Below, piece after piece: positions 27,302 to 36,100 of a DNA stretch of 64,000 nt. Position 1 is the stretch's first letter. The number at the start of each line of letters is the position of its first letter. The notes beneath the pieces were generated by a model. The model was given only the letters and a program-made list of their open reading frames with translations, ran no database searches and was not told the DNA's origin. The position numbers were made by a program, and so were the translations under genes. Source of the DNA: Hirschia maritima DSM 19733 (GTDB taxonomy: Bacteria; Pseudomonadota; Alphaproteobacteria; Caulobacterales; Hyphomonadaceae). The stretch is taken from positions 558,001 to 622,000 of the forward strand of contig NZ_KB899544.1 of NCBI RefSeq assembly GCF_000378345.1. Direction: 5' to 3'.

Positions 27302-28549
27302 ATGTATACAACATTAACTCGTGAGACCGTTTCTGAATATGTTCTAGGCTTAGAGCGTTGTCGGGAAATATTGGGAGAGGGTGGAGAGCTCACCGTCTCT
27401 GAGATTGGTGATGGTAATCTGAATTATGTTTATCGTATTCAACGTTCTGATGATGCTAGTCGTTCGGTAATATTAAAGCAGTCTGTTCCTTATCTGCGAA
27501 TGGCAGGTGAGAGTTGGCCTCTGAACAAAAATCGCATGCTTATCGAGATTAAGGCGTTAGAGGCTTATAATAAAATCACGCCAGATTTTGTGCCAGACAT
27601 TTATTATTCTGATGAAGAGATGTGTGTCTTGATAATGCAGGATTTGGGTGAGGTTAAAGTCCTACGTTATTCCATGATCGAGGGGGATACTTTCTCTGGT
27701 CTTGGGGGTGATATTGGTTGTTTCTTAGCCAAGTCTTTGTTTTCGACAAGTTATCTGGGTATGCAGAGCGTAGAGCGCCGTGAGTTAATGCAAGATTTTA
27801 TGCTTAACGATGATTTATGTAAGCTTACGGAAGAGTTTATATTCACATTTCCTTTCATTGATCACGAGTCAAATTATCAGAATCGTGAGATGAATGAATA
27901 CGCGTTGAAATTATTCAGGAATGATAGGGAATATTTGGAAAGTGTGCTGCACTATAAAGAATTGTTCCTAAGCAAGACTGATGCGCTAATCCATGGTGAT
28001 TTGCATACAGGTTCTTTAATGGCGGCATCGGATCAGACATATGTTATTGATACCGAGTTTGCTTTCTTTGGTCCATTTGGTTTTGATGTTGGAAAAATTA
28101 TTGCGAACTTCCTAATGTCTTATACATCTCACTTTTACCGTGAGGGTGGGGCTGAATTTCAGGTGTGGGTGCTTAAGGAAATTCAATCGATTTGGAATGT
28201 GTTTGAAAAGGAATTCTTACGTCAGTGGAATGACTCTCAAGGTTCGGCACTAATTTATCAAAATTCACTTGATGCAGATCATCTAGCTGTTTTTAAACAA
28301 AACTTTATGAAGCGCATTTTCGAAGATGCAATTGGATTTTGCGCGTGTTCTCTAGCCCGTCGTACGATTGGTATTGCTGGAGTAGCCGATATTCGTGACA
28401 TTGAAGATTTGGCGATACGTGCAAAGCTGGAAATAATGAATATCGACCTGTCTCATCAGTTGATGAGGAACCGAAAAAATATGACCTCGATTGATGAGTT
28501 GGTTTCAGCTCTAGAGGAATTCTACGCCAACAAGACATTAGAAATTTAG
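27302..28549 (+). CDS. Methylthioribose-kinase-like (MtnK/APH fold) kinase
   Basis: 415 residues. The sequence follows S-methyl-5-thioribose kinase: nucleotide loop IGDGNLNYVYRI, LKQSVPYLRMAGESWPL, catalytic HGDLHTGSL (about 230), metal site VIDTEFAFFGPFGFDVG (about 250) and IIANFLMSY. MtnK phosphorylates the anomeric carbon of methylthioribose in methionine salvage, but no mtnA or other salvage gene is adjacent. The neighbours are a phosphatase and a nucleotidyltransferase beside exopolysaccharide genes, so it may instead make a sugar-1-phosphate for activation. Confidence 0.82.
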   Translation: MYTTLTRETVSEYVLGLERCREILGEGGELTVSEIGDGNLNYVYRIQRSDDASRSVILKQSVPYLRMAGESWPLNKNRMLIEIKALEAYNKITPDFVPDIYYSDEEMCVLIMQDLGEVKVLRYSMIEGDTFSGLGGDIGCFLAKSLFSTSYLGMQSVERRELMQDFMLNDDLCKLTEEFIFTFPFIDHESNYQNREMNEYALKLFRNDREYLESVLHYKELFLSKTDALIHGDLHTGSLMAASDQTYVIDTEFAFFGPFGFDVGKIIANFLMSYTSHFYREGGAEFQVWVLKEIQSIWNVFEKEFLRQWNDSQGSALIYQNSLDADHLAVFKQNFMKRIFEDAIGFCACSLARRTIGIAGVADIRDIEDLAIRAKLEIMNIDLSHQLMRNRKNMTSIDELVSALEEFYANKTLEI

Positions 28550-28559
28550 GGGACTATTT

Positions 28560-29315
28560 ATGACGAAATCAATGATCGGTATTATACCTGCAGCGGGAAG
28601 TGGTGTTCGCGCACGTCCATATAGTTATGAGATCCACAAAGGTCTTTTTGAGATCGATGGTCGTTCCAATATTGCACGTACAATCGATATTATGCGTGAT
28701 GATCTGGATATAGAAGAGGTTGTAATTATCCTTGGTTATATGGGAGATGCAATTCGTGATACGTTTGGTGATGGGGCCGATTTTGGCGTTAGTATAAAAT
28801 ACATTGAAAACTCCCACCTTGACCGAGGTTGGGCTTGGTCTGTTGTGCTAGCAAAACATCTATTGGCAGGCCGTCATGCTTGTATCATGTTGAGCGATGA
28901 GTTCTATCTGAACACAAATATAGGTGAGATTAAATCCTCAGTATCAGATGACAATATGGTGACAGTTGCAGTCAAACGTGAACAGGATGAAAGTCTGATC
29001 AAGAAGAATTTCTCTGTAGAGCGCAGTGATGACCGTATTATCCGTTTGGTCGAAAACCCTGTTACAGTGAATAATGACATATTGGGAATGGCTACTTTTA
29101 TTGTGAACCCTAAAGTACTGACGGCGTTGGAAGAAGCGTTTGATCAGGGGCGTCCTAGTATCGAGTTTGTGAACTTTATTGATGAGCTCATTAGAGATGG
29201 TCACACTGTTAAGGCGTTCGACTTCGAGGGTGAATACATAAATTTGAATGATGTTGCCAGTTTGGAAGCAGCAAATGACATGGCAATTCGGGAAAGATTG
29301 AATAGTTCAAAATAA
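28560..29315 (+). CDS. Sugar-phosphate/LicC-like nucleotidyltransferase
   Basis: 251 residues, ATG 28560 after GGGGA. The N-terminus has the pyrophosphorylase signature GIIPAAGSGVRARPYSYEIHK (nucleotide loop and active-site Lys). Conserved DEFYL (metal-binding Asp) and VENP segments follow, and the C-terminus has DVASLEAANDMA. The enzyme would join a sugar-1-phosphate (or choline phosphate, as in LicC) to an NTP, releasing pyrophosphate. The NTP and the sugar cannot be read. Last gene of the cassette. Confidence 0.82.
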   Translation: MTKSMIGIIPAAGSGVRARPYSYEIHKGLFEIDGRSNIARTIDIMRDDLDIEEVVIILGYMGDAIRDTFGDGADFGVSIKYIENSHLDRGWAWSVVLAKHLLAGRHACIMLSDEFYLNTNIGEIKSSVSDDNMVTVAVKREQDESLIKKNFSVERSDDRIIRLVENPVTVNNDILGMATFIVNPKVLTALEEAFDQGRPSIEFVNFIDELIRDGHTVKAFDFEGEYINLNDVASLEAANDMAIRERLNSSK

Positions 29316-29374
29316 GTTCAAGAAAAACTTGAGAATGGAATTAGTTTTAGAAACTATAGATTGTTATGGAATAC

Positions 29375-29444
29375 ATCAACAACTAGATATAGTTTTGAAC
29401 TAAAACTAGATTGCCCCGTTCTGCTTAAGCAGGGCGGGGTTTTT
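29375..29444 (+). repeat. 70-bp direct repeat, copy 2
   Basis: Second copy of 26034-26103 with two substitutions (A to G at 29409, T to C at 29424). It includes the codons for the ExoP C-terminal Asn-Asn and stop, which have no coding role here. The T to C change makes the hairpin top CTGCTTAAGCAG fully palindromic. Confidence 0.95.
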
Positions 29445-29446
29445 TG
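29412..29446 (+). terminator. Terminator after the nucleotidyltransferase gene
   Basis: CCCCGTTCTG / CAGGGCGGGG stem with loop CTTAAG and T6; duplicate of the ExoP terminator. Confidence 0.9.
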
Positions 29447-29538
29447 TGGAAGTGTTCTCCATAATCTCTCCATAAAACATGGACAATGTATTCAGGCGCA
29501 GAAAATATGTTTGAGTGTGGTTTTGAATGTGAGAAAAC

Positions 29539-30234
29539 ATGGATAATGCTCTTATATTGATAGCTGAAGATGAAGCAGAAATTGCTGAAATTGTTGGCGT
29601 ATATCTAGAAAATGCGGGTATGCGCATTGTGAAGGCAACCGATGGGGAGCTGGCGCTTTTGCATGCTAAACAGCTGAAGCCAGATTTAATATTGTTGGAT
29701 ATAAAAATGCCCAAGAAAGATGGCTTGGAAGTTTTAAGAGAAATTCGACGTAATTCAAATATTCCCGTTGTGATGATGACTGCATTAGCCGAAGATATAG
29801 ATAAGATTTCTTCTCTTCGTCTTGGTGCCGATGATTATGTGGTGAAACCCTTTAATCCACTGGAAATAGTTGAGCGCGTTAAAGCAGTGCTCCGTCGAAC
29901 TGTCGGTCAGGTCGACAATGAGATAGCGCTTAGAGTTGGCTGCCTGAAAATTGATAGAGATGCGAATGCAGTGTTCGTTTTGAGGGGAGATGAGGAAATT
30001 CATGTTTCTCTGACACCAACTGAATACTTAGTGATCGCTCACATGTCATACTCTTCCAAGCGTGCTTATTCTCGGTCGGAATTGGTCGACGCATGTCTTC
30101 CAGAAGGAGAGGCTCTGGAGCGCACTGTTGATAGTCATGTCTCTAACACAAGAAAAAAATTGGAAATTGCGGGTGCCAAGGGATATTTGGAAACGGTGCG
30201 GGGAGTAGGGTATCGTTTGGAGCCTTTGACATAA
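29539..30234 (+). CDS. OmpR-family response regulator
   Basis: 231 residues. Receiver domain with E10/D11, phospho-acceptor D54 (LLDIKMP), the TALAED switch and K in VVKPFNP. Winged-helix DNA-binding domain from about 135, with LTPTEYLVI, RTVDSHVSNTRKKL and VRGVGYRL. BaeR/CreB-like. One-base overlap (TAATG) with the histidine kinase gene, so they form a two-component pair. It is not a sigma-54 activator (no AAA+ domain). Confidence 0.93.
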   Translation: MDNALILIAEDEAEIAEIVGVYLENAGMRIVKATDGELALLHAKQLKPDLILLDIKMPKKDGLEVLREIRRNSNIPVVMMTALAEDIDKISSLRLGADDYVVKPFNPLEIVERVKAVLRRTVGQVDNEIALRVGCLKIDRDANAVFVLRGDEEIHVSLTPTEYLVIAHMSYSSKRAYSRSELVDACLPEGEALERTVDSHVSNTRKKLEIAGAKGYLETVRGVGYRLEPLT

Positions 30235-31385
30235 TGGCCAAACATCAAAGACTTCGTGTCCAGATGTCGCTCTCGATGATTTTGACTGCCATCATTGCTC
30301 TATTGATCTTTATTTCAGGAATGACAGCGTTCTATATGCAAATTAGAGTTAGTTGGCTTTCTCATCTATCGGAAGAAAATAGACTGGCGCTCGAGCAATT
30401 GATGGCGCGAGAGGAGGTTTCTTCAGAAGCGGTCACTGCCTTGGTTGGAGCGTTTTCCTATTCATGGGATAGTCGATACGGATGGGGAGAAATTACCTAC
30501 GTTGTGATACTCAGTATTGCTGCAATAGCTATATCGACAGGGATCGGAATTTGGGTTGCAAGTCGAATTAGTAAGCCTATTGAATCGATCACCGAGGCAG
30601 CTATCGATGTCTCAAAGGGGGACTATAAGTTTTCAGCTGATCGAACATTATTTCGCTCTCGAGAATCGCAAAACCTTCACGACGCGTTTGAACGAATGAC
30701 GCGATCGTTAGAACAAGCTGATAGAGAATTGACTGCATCAGCAGCTGCAATAGCTCATGAATTGCGAACACCCCTTACCGTACTTCAGGGGAGATTGGTG
30801 GGATTTAAAGATGGAGCTTTTGAGCCAAATGACCAAAATATTTCGGCGTTGCTTCGACAGGTTGAAACTTTGGTCAGTATTGTCAAAGATCTTAAAATAT
30901 TGGGCGGAGTGGCGGACCGACAACAATTTGAGATCGAAAAACAAGACCTTGAAGTTATAGTTTCTGCCGTTGTAATGGCGTCACGACCTGATCTTGAGGC
31001 TTTGAGTTTTGAAATAGGTGTTAATACGACCTCTGTGGAAGCGAATGTGGATTCATCTCGTGTTACGCAGGTTCTCAATTCATTGGTTGAAAATGCCGCT
31101 CGTTATGCGCAATCGGGAAACTACATAGAGTTTTCTTTAACCAAAGATGGTGAGGCCGCGCTTTTGATCATTCGAGATAAGGGGCCTGGATTGTCGAATG
31201 ACGAAAAAAAGCAAGTTTTCGATAGGTGGTGGCGTGCAGATGCATCGCGGAATAGGCAGAGTGGTGGGTCTGGTTTGGGGTTGTCAGTCGTTAAAGCCAT
31301 TGTGGAAGCACAAAATGGTGAAATCATTGTGTGTGATCCAAGTGATGGCATCGGCGTACAATTTGAAATACGATTTCCCACTTGA
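30234..31385 (+). CDS. Membrane histidine kinase, BaeS/EnvZ type
   Basis: 383 residues. Two membrane helices (about 13-35 and 86-108) around a short ~50-residue periplasmic part, HAMP linker (WVASRISKPIESITEAA), HisKA with phospho-acceptor H175 in AIAHELRTPLTVLQG, and an HATPase domain with N-box LVENAARYA, DKGPGLS and GGSGLGLSVV. The sensor loop is short, so a signal from the membrane or a partner is likely. Cognate of the regulator upstream. Confidence 0.93.
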   Translation: MAKHQRLRVQMSLSMILTAIIALLIFISGMTAFYMQIRVSWLSHLSEENRLALEQLMAREEVSSEAVTALVGAFSYSWDSRYGWGEITYVVILSIAAIAISTGIGIWVASRISKPIESITEAAIDVSKGDYKFSADRTLFRSRESQNLHDAFERMTRSLEQADRELTASAAAIAHELRTPLTVLQGRLVGFKDGAFEPNDQNISALLRQVETLVSIVKDLKILGGVADRQQFEIEKQDLEVIVSAVVMASRPDLEALSFEIGVNTTSVEANVDSSRVTQVLNSLVENAARYAQSGNYIEFSLTKDGEAALLIIRDKGPGLSNDEKKQVFDRWWRADASRNRQSGGSGLGLSVVKAIVEAQNGEIIVCDPSDGIGVQFEIRFPT

Positions 31386-31488
31386 TGAAAGTGTAGACCA
31401 TAATTGAGATCGAAACTAAAAAGGGATTAACTCAGTCTCATAACAACTGAATTATCTAATAAACAATATTTCTGGATTTTTTTCTTCA

Positions 31489-31564
<76 letters not shown>

Positions 31565-31672
31565 ACACCATGAAGAGGTGCTGTAACTAATCTTTTGCGC
31601 GACTGGATGCAAGTCCTTTTTTGAAGTTTTTTCAAAAAAAAATCAGCCGCGCGAAAAGTTGCTAAATTTTGG

Positions 31673-32152
31673 TTATTCAAAGAATGAAAGTACGATTGCA
31701 CTCACGACATATCCAATCAAAACGTGAGCTCCATCTATCCAAAATAGAGCAAGTGTTTTTTCCGCATAAATGTGGTCGTAAAGCAAAGAAGTTATAGAAA
31801 AACCTATTGCTAGAAGAGCAGCAAATCCAGCGTAGGAAGTGAGGCTTGCTGCTCCAGCAGTGAGTTGTCTCAAAACAACTGCCAGAACAATTACGGTAAC
31901 CAAAGTACTTAAAAATCCAAGCCCCATAGACATTGCTGGGTCGGAATTTGGAAAAGCTTTTTCCCACGCAGCTTCTAGGCGTTCCGGAGACATTTGACGA
32001 ATCGAATCAAAGTCTGCAACTCCGGTTGATGCTAATGTGTGTGCCGTCCAATCTTCAGTGAACAACACTCCATAGAACACAAATCCTATCATATAGAACG
32101 CGATTGTCGCCAAAACGACACCAATAACGTTAATTCCACCTATTCTTGGCAT
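31673..32152 (-). CDS. DUF1761 family membrane protein
   Basis: 159 residues with four hydrophobic segments: about 10-30 (INVIGVVLATIAFYMIGFV), 75-95, 102-122 and 135-157. The layout and the tryptophan/Asp loop after the first helix resemble DUF1761 proteins. Function unknown. Divergent from metG and downstream on its own strand of no other gene. Confidence 0.75.
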   Translation of the reverse strand: MPRIGGINVIGVVLATIAFYMIGFVFYGVLFTEDWTAHTLASTGVADFDSIRQMSPERLEAAWEKAFPNSDPAMSMGLGFLSTLVTVIVLAVVLRQLTAGAASLTSYAGFAALLAIGFSITSLLYDHIYAEKTLALFWIDGAHVLIGYVVSAIVLSFFE

Positions 32153-32297
32153 CTTTTAACCCTCCTTAGAAACCAGCTCTTTTCAATTACCCATTGAGCG
32201 CGCTAAACAACCCTACAATAACGCCCAATTCGGTCATTTTGTATGCCTAGGCATGTGACCGGCTTGTTACCTTACTCTATTATGACGAAATTGTAAT

Positions 32298-34007
32298 ATG
32301 TCACGCATTCTGATCACGTCCGCTCTTCCATACATCAATGGTGTAAAGCACCTAGGGAACTTGGCTGGTTCAATGTTACCTGCGGATGTTTATGCACGGT
32401 TTAAGCGTCTGCAAGGCCATGATGTTTTGTATATTTGCGCCACGGATGAGCATGGAACTCCAGCGGAACTTGCCGCGGCTGAAGCTAATGTGAGCGTCCA
32501 GCAATATTGTGATGAACAACACGAAATTCAGCGTGCTGCAGGTGAGGGGTTTGGATTATCTTTCGATTGGTTTGGACGCTCTTCTGGAGAGCAAAATGCC
32601 AAATTGACACAAGAGTTTGCAGAAAAATTAGAAGCAAACGGATTAATCGAAGAGCGAACATCAAAACAGGTTTTCTCAGTTGATGATGGCCGTTTTTTAC
32701 CGGATCGGTATGTAGAGGGGACTTGTCCTCATTGTGGGTTTGAAAAAGCGCGCGGTGATCAATGTGATAGTTGCGGGCGTTTGCTTGATCCGGTTGATTT
32801 GATCGAGCCGTATTCTGCGGTTTCTGGCTCAAAAAATATTGAGATTCGCGATACCGTTCATTTGTTCCTTTTACAGGAGAAAATGCAGGCGACTATCCGC
32901 TCGTGGGTAGATGAAGCGGAAAACTGGCCGCAGCTTGCAAGATCCATTGCGTACAAGTGGTTAGATGAAGGTCTTCAGGACCGAGCCATTACGCGTGATC
33001 TCAAATGGGGAGTACCTGTTTTAAAAGATGGAAAGCTTCGTCCAGGTTTTGAAGATAAAGTTTTTTATGTCTGGTTTGATGCGCCTGTTGAATACATTGC
33101 TGCAACTCAGGAATGGGCTGAAGCCGAAGAGGGACGTGATTGGGCAAGTTGGTGGCGCAAGGATGAGGGCGCGGATGATGTGTCTTATGTTCAGTTTATG
33201 GGAAAAGATAATGTGGCGTTCCACACTGTCTCATTTCCGGTCACCATTTTTGGGTCTCAAGAACCCTGGAAAACGGTTGATAAACTAAAGGCGTTCAACT
33301 GGGTGACATGGTATGGTGGTAAATTCTCAACGAGCCAAAAACGCGGCGTGTTTATGGATCAAGCACTTGATTTATTGCCGGCAGATTATTGGCGTTGGTA
33401 TTTGATTGCAAATGCTCCTGAGGGATCAGATGCACCTTTTACTTGGGAAGGTTTCCAGTCTGCAATCAATTCTGATCTCGCAAATGTGCTTGGAAATTTC
33501 GTAAACCGGATCACAAAATATACGGTTTCGAAATTTGATGGTGTATTGCCGGGCGAAGGCGAAGTAGGAGAAGACGAGGCGTGGTTGGAAAATGAATTGA
33601 AACAACGACTTCCACAGCTTGTGTCTTATTATGAGAACATGGAGTTTAGGAAGGCAGCAGCCGAGACGCGAGCAATTTGGGCTGCGGGGAATGAATATCT
33701 CACAAAAGCCGAGCCTTGGGTGAAATTTAAAACAGATAAAGATGCTGCGGCTGTTGGTGTTCGATACGGATTGAACCTTGTGGCTCTGTTCGGAATTCTA
33801 GCTTTGCCCATCATTCCGGAGACTGGGAAAAAAATTCTGGATGCTATTGGTGTGCCTGAAGCAAATAGATCATTCAGATTAGATGATGTGTCGGGCATAT
33901 TGAATGCGCTTCCAATTGGTATGGAAGTCAGAGCGCCGGATGTGTTGTTCTCAAAAATTGAAGATGCTCACGTGGAAGAGTGGACTGAAAAATTTGGTGG
34001 AGGTTAA
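32298..34007 (+). CDS. metG: Methionyl-tRNA synthetase
   Basis: 569 residues. Charges tRNA-Met with methionine. Class I signature HLGN at 18-21 (LPYINGVKHLGN), a zinc-knuckle insert CPHCG...CDSCG (about 142-160), and the second class I signature as KFSTSQKRG (about 342-350), which replaces the common KMSKS. It ends after the anticodon-binding helical domain; the C-terminal dimerisation domain of E. coli MetG is absent. A terminator follows at once. Confidence 0.95.
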   Translation: MSRILITSALPYINGVKHLGNLAGSMLPADVYARFKRLQGHDVLYICATDEHGTPAELAAAEANVSVQQYCDEQHEIQRAAGEGFGLSFDWFGRSSGEQNAKLTQEFAEKLEANGLIEERTSKQVFSVDDGRFLPDRYVEGTCPHCGFEKARGDQCDSCGRLLDPVDLIEPYSAVSGSKNIEIRDTVHLFLLQEKMQATIRSWVDEAENWPQLARSIAYKWLDEGLQDRAITRDLKWGVPVLKDGKLRPGFEDKVFYVWFDAPVEYIAATQEWAEAEEGRDWASWWRKDEGADDVSYVQFMGKDNVAFHTVSFPVTIFGSQEPWKTVDKLKAFNWVTWYGGKFSTSQKRGVFMDQALDLLPADYWRWYLIANAPEGSDAPFTWEGFQSAINSDLANVLGNFVNRITKYTVSKFDGVLPGEGEVGEDEAWLENELKQRLPQLVSYYENMEFRKAAAETRAIWAAGNEYLTKAEPWVKFKTDKDAAAVGVRYGLNLVALFGILALPIIPETGKKILDAIGVPEANRSFRLDDVSGILNALPIGMEVRAPDVLFSKIEDAHVEEWTEKFGGG

Positions 34008-34036
34008 TAACGCCAAAATTCAGTTTGAATCATTTG

Positions 34037-34065
34037 AAAGGCAGGCTATTTAGTCTGCCTTTTTT
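34037..34065 (+). terminator. Terminator after metG
   Basis: Stem AAAGGCAG (34037-34044) / CTGCCTTT (34055-34062) with a T run. It overlaps the stop codon of the convergent glycosyltransferase gene at 34050. Confidence 0.85.
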
Positions 34066-35015
34066 GATCCGTATTCTTCATATGTGCCACCAAACGCGTA
34101 TGACAACATTCCTACCCCTCGGGCAACCGTGAAAACGCGCTTGCCAATGGTGGCGTCAGTTTTCCCAAGTTTGGTGACCCAACTAATTCCCAATAGTATA
34201 CTTCCAATGCTTGTACGTATTAAGCCATCTATAAGTGCTTTTATACGTCTGCTTGAGTTGGATTTATGGCGATTTATAATGATTGAGTCGGTTATGCCTG
34301 TGCGATACCAGCGTTTCCACAACCAACCCAAACTTGACCTGTTTAAGGGAACATCTTCATCAACAACAGCATTGGGAGCGTTTGATAAAGTGCAGCCAGC
34401 ATCATGCATCTCGTAGAAGAAAAGTGTGTCTTCTCCTCCCGTTAACGACATTTCTTCTGAAAATTTGAGGCCAGTACGTTTTATTGCATCCAGAGAAATC
34501 AAAGAATTCCCAACACCAGCTGGAGTGTCTGTAGGGCCCGGCTTGGGAAGTTCGATCCCATGAGGCTTCGACGCTGATATCCATTTGGGCGTATCATTCT
34601 CGTATTGAGATATGACGTTTCCGAAAACAGCATCGGCGGAATCTTGTTTTTGCTGTTTTAGAAGTTCTTCCAGCCAATTTGCGTGCGCAACTTCGTCATC
34701 ATCAATGAAGGCGACAAATTCGAAACCATTTTTGAGCCCGATTTCCAACGCAGTATTGCGGACATGTGTTACGCCTGGGCGTTTTTCCCATTGATATTGC
34801 ACTTTATAAATGCTGGTTTCTGAATAAGTATCATATACTGATTGGGCGCTCCGATCAGGATCATTGTCCACGATTAAGATCGTGACTTCATTTGCACTCA
34901 GCGTAGAGAGCTTCAACTTTTCCAAACTAGATAATAATTTTTCAAGCGGCGCTTTCCTTTTATAGGTAGCAATAGCGACAAGAATTCTTGAAATCGAGTT
35001 GGATTGGTTTGGCAC
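34050..35015 (-). CDS. GT2 glycosyltransferase, ExoM-like
   Basis: 321 residues from GTG 35015. GT2 features: ILVAIATYKRKAPLEKLLSSL, ILIVDNDPD, the acceptor-loop EKRPGVTHVRNTAL and metal-binding FIDDDEVAHANWLEELL; catalytic-base region GGEDTLFFYEMHDAGC. The N-terminal pattern (TYKR, RPGV, DDDE, NWLEELL) is like succinoglycan ExoM. Separated from rlmB by 76 bases that contain a sigma-54-like element, so it can be transcribed on its own. Confidence 0.82.
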   Translation of the reverse strand: MPNQSNSISRILVAIATYKRKAPLEKLLSSLEKLKLSTLSANEVTILIVDNDPDRSAQSVYDTYSETSIYKVQYQWEKRPGVTHVRNTALEIGLKNGFEFVAFIDDDEVAHANWLEELLKQQKQDSADAVFGNVISQYENDTPKWISASKPHGIELPKPGPTDTPAGVGNSLISLDAIKRTGLKFSEEMSLTGGEDTLFFYEMHDAGCTLSNAPNAVVDEDVPLNRSSLGWLWKRWYRTGITDSIIINRHKSNSSRRIKALIDGLIRTSIGSILLGISWVTKLGKTDATIGKRVFTVARGVGMLSYAFGGTYEEYGSKKAD

Positions 35016-35052
35016 AGTATCACTCTAATCATATTGAAGACATATACTGATA

Positions 35053-35068
35053 TGCAATTGAAGTGCTA
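35053..35068 (-). promoter_or_regulatory. Candidate sigma-54 promoter for the ExoM-like gene
   Basis: Reverse strand TAGCACTTCAATTGCA: complete GCAC and TTGCA parts at the right spacing, but A in place of the first G of the -24 GG. Predicted start about 28 bases before GTG 35015. Confidence 0.4.
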
Positions 35069-35091
35069 TCAAATGATAACTAGAGCTGACA

Positions 35092-35910
35092 TTATTTCTT
35101 TTCTTTCAGAAGCTGGCGTGACGCTTCATACAGTGCAATTGAAGCTGCACTGGACACATTCAAGCTTTCCATTTTTTGCGAAATTGGAATTTTGGCAAGT
35201 TGGCTACATGCCTTCGCGATAAGTGGACGAATTCCAGAACCTTCGGCACCCATAACGATTGCCAGAGGGGCGGGGGTATCGAATGCTTCACTGATGTCAA
35301 CGTCAGTATTCCCATCCATCCCGACAACCCACCAGCCAGCATCTGCTAATGCAGTCACAGCGCGCGACAAATTAACAACCGCGACTTCCGGTATTGTATC
35401 AATTGCTCCCACAGCTGCTTTCGCCAGAGCGCCTCCGAGTTTAGGTGAGTTTCTAGTCTGCATGACCACCGCCTTCGCATCGAAAGCAGCTGCCGAACGG
35501 AAAACAGCGCCCACATTTTGTGGATCAGTAACTTGATCGAGAATTACAATGGGGCCTTCTCCATTTGCAAGAACATCTTCAAACTCTGCCCCATTCAATT
35601 CGGTTGTGTGTAACGCAACACCCTGGTGGACTGAATCTGGAGGAAGTAGACGGTCGATGTCTTTGGGATCAGACAATTGAGCAAAGTGAGGAAGGCTATC
35701 AGCATTCAATCCTAGTTTTTGAGCGCCATTTCGGCTTAAAAAGGCACGAAGATTCTTTCTTTCGCTATTTTTTAAGGCTGATGAGACTGCATGAACGCCC
35801 CAAATCCACACTTCACCTTCTGGAAGTTGTTGATAAGTAGATTTTTTTTGATTTTTGTAATTTTTTTTGGGTTTGTCCGCAAACGACTGCTTGCGTGGTT
35901 TGTTCTTCAT
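35092..35910 (-). CDS. rlmB: 23S rRNA 2'-O-methyltransferase (RlmB/TrmH family)
   Basis: 272 residues. A very basic N-terminal tail (about 1-28), a substrate-binding domain with WGVHAVSSAL and VHQGVALHT, then the SPOUT knot: LDQVTDPQNVGAVFRSAAAF, IVMGAEGSGIR and IPISQKMESLNVSSAASIALYE, the three TrmH motifs. Family members methylate G2251 of 23S rRNA or the TrmH tRNA site; RlmB fits the presence of the N-terminal domain. Confidence 0.9.
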   Translation of the reverse strand: MKNKPRKQSFADKPKKNYKNQKKSTYQQLPEGEVWIWGVHAVSSALKNSERKNLRAFLSRNGAQKLGLNADSLPHFAQLSDPKDIDRLLPPDSVHQGVALHTTELNGAEFEDVLANGEGPIVILDQVTDPQNVGAVFRSAAAFDAKAVVMQTRNSPKLGGALAKAAVGAIDTIPEVAVVNLSRAVTALADAGWWVVGMDGNTDVDISEAFDTPAPLAIVMGAEGSGIRPLIAKACSQLAKIPISQKMESLNVSSAASIALYEASRQLLKEKK

Positions 35911-35988
35911 GTCTATAAAGCGCCCTTCGTAAGGTATTTGCGAGCAGGCTTAGAGACGTTTTCAAAGCTGTGCAAGCAAAGATCTTTC

Positions 35989-36008
35989 TAACACTTCTAT
36001 TAGTGTTA
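35989..36008. repeat. Inverted repeat before tRNA-Tyr
   Basis: Perfect TAACACT / AGTGTTA separated by six bases, ending eight bases before the tRNA. It may be a processing or regulatory hairpin. Confidence 0.4.
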
Positions 36009-36015
36009 CACCCTT

Positions 36016-36100
36016 GGAGGGGTGGGAGAGTGGTTAAATCCAGCGGATTGTAAATCCGCCCGCATTGCGTACACTGGTTCGAATCCAGTCCCCTCCACCA
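36016..36100 (+). tRNA. tRNA-Tyr (GTA)
   Basis: 85 bases with encoded CCA. Acceptor GGAGGGG/CCCCTCC, anticodon stem GCGGA/TCCGC with loop TTGTAAA (GTA), long class II variable arm, T arm CTGGTTCGAATCCAG. Confidence 0.97.

Noticed and set aside
26034-29444. Composite transposon reading of the repeat-bounded cassette
   Set aside because: No transposase, no terminal inverted repeats, and the repeats are gene-end plus terminator sequence.
35009-35024. TTGGCAC on the forward strand at the start of the ExoM-like gene
   Set aside because: No matching -12 half and wrong strand for the gene; chance match to the -24 half.
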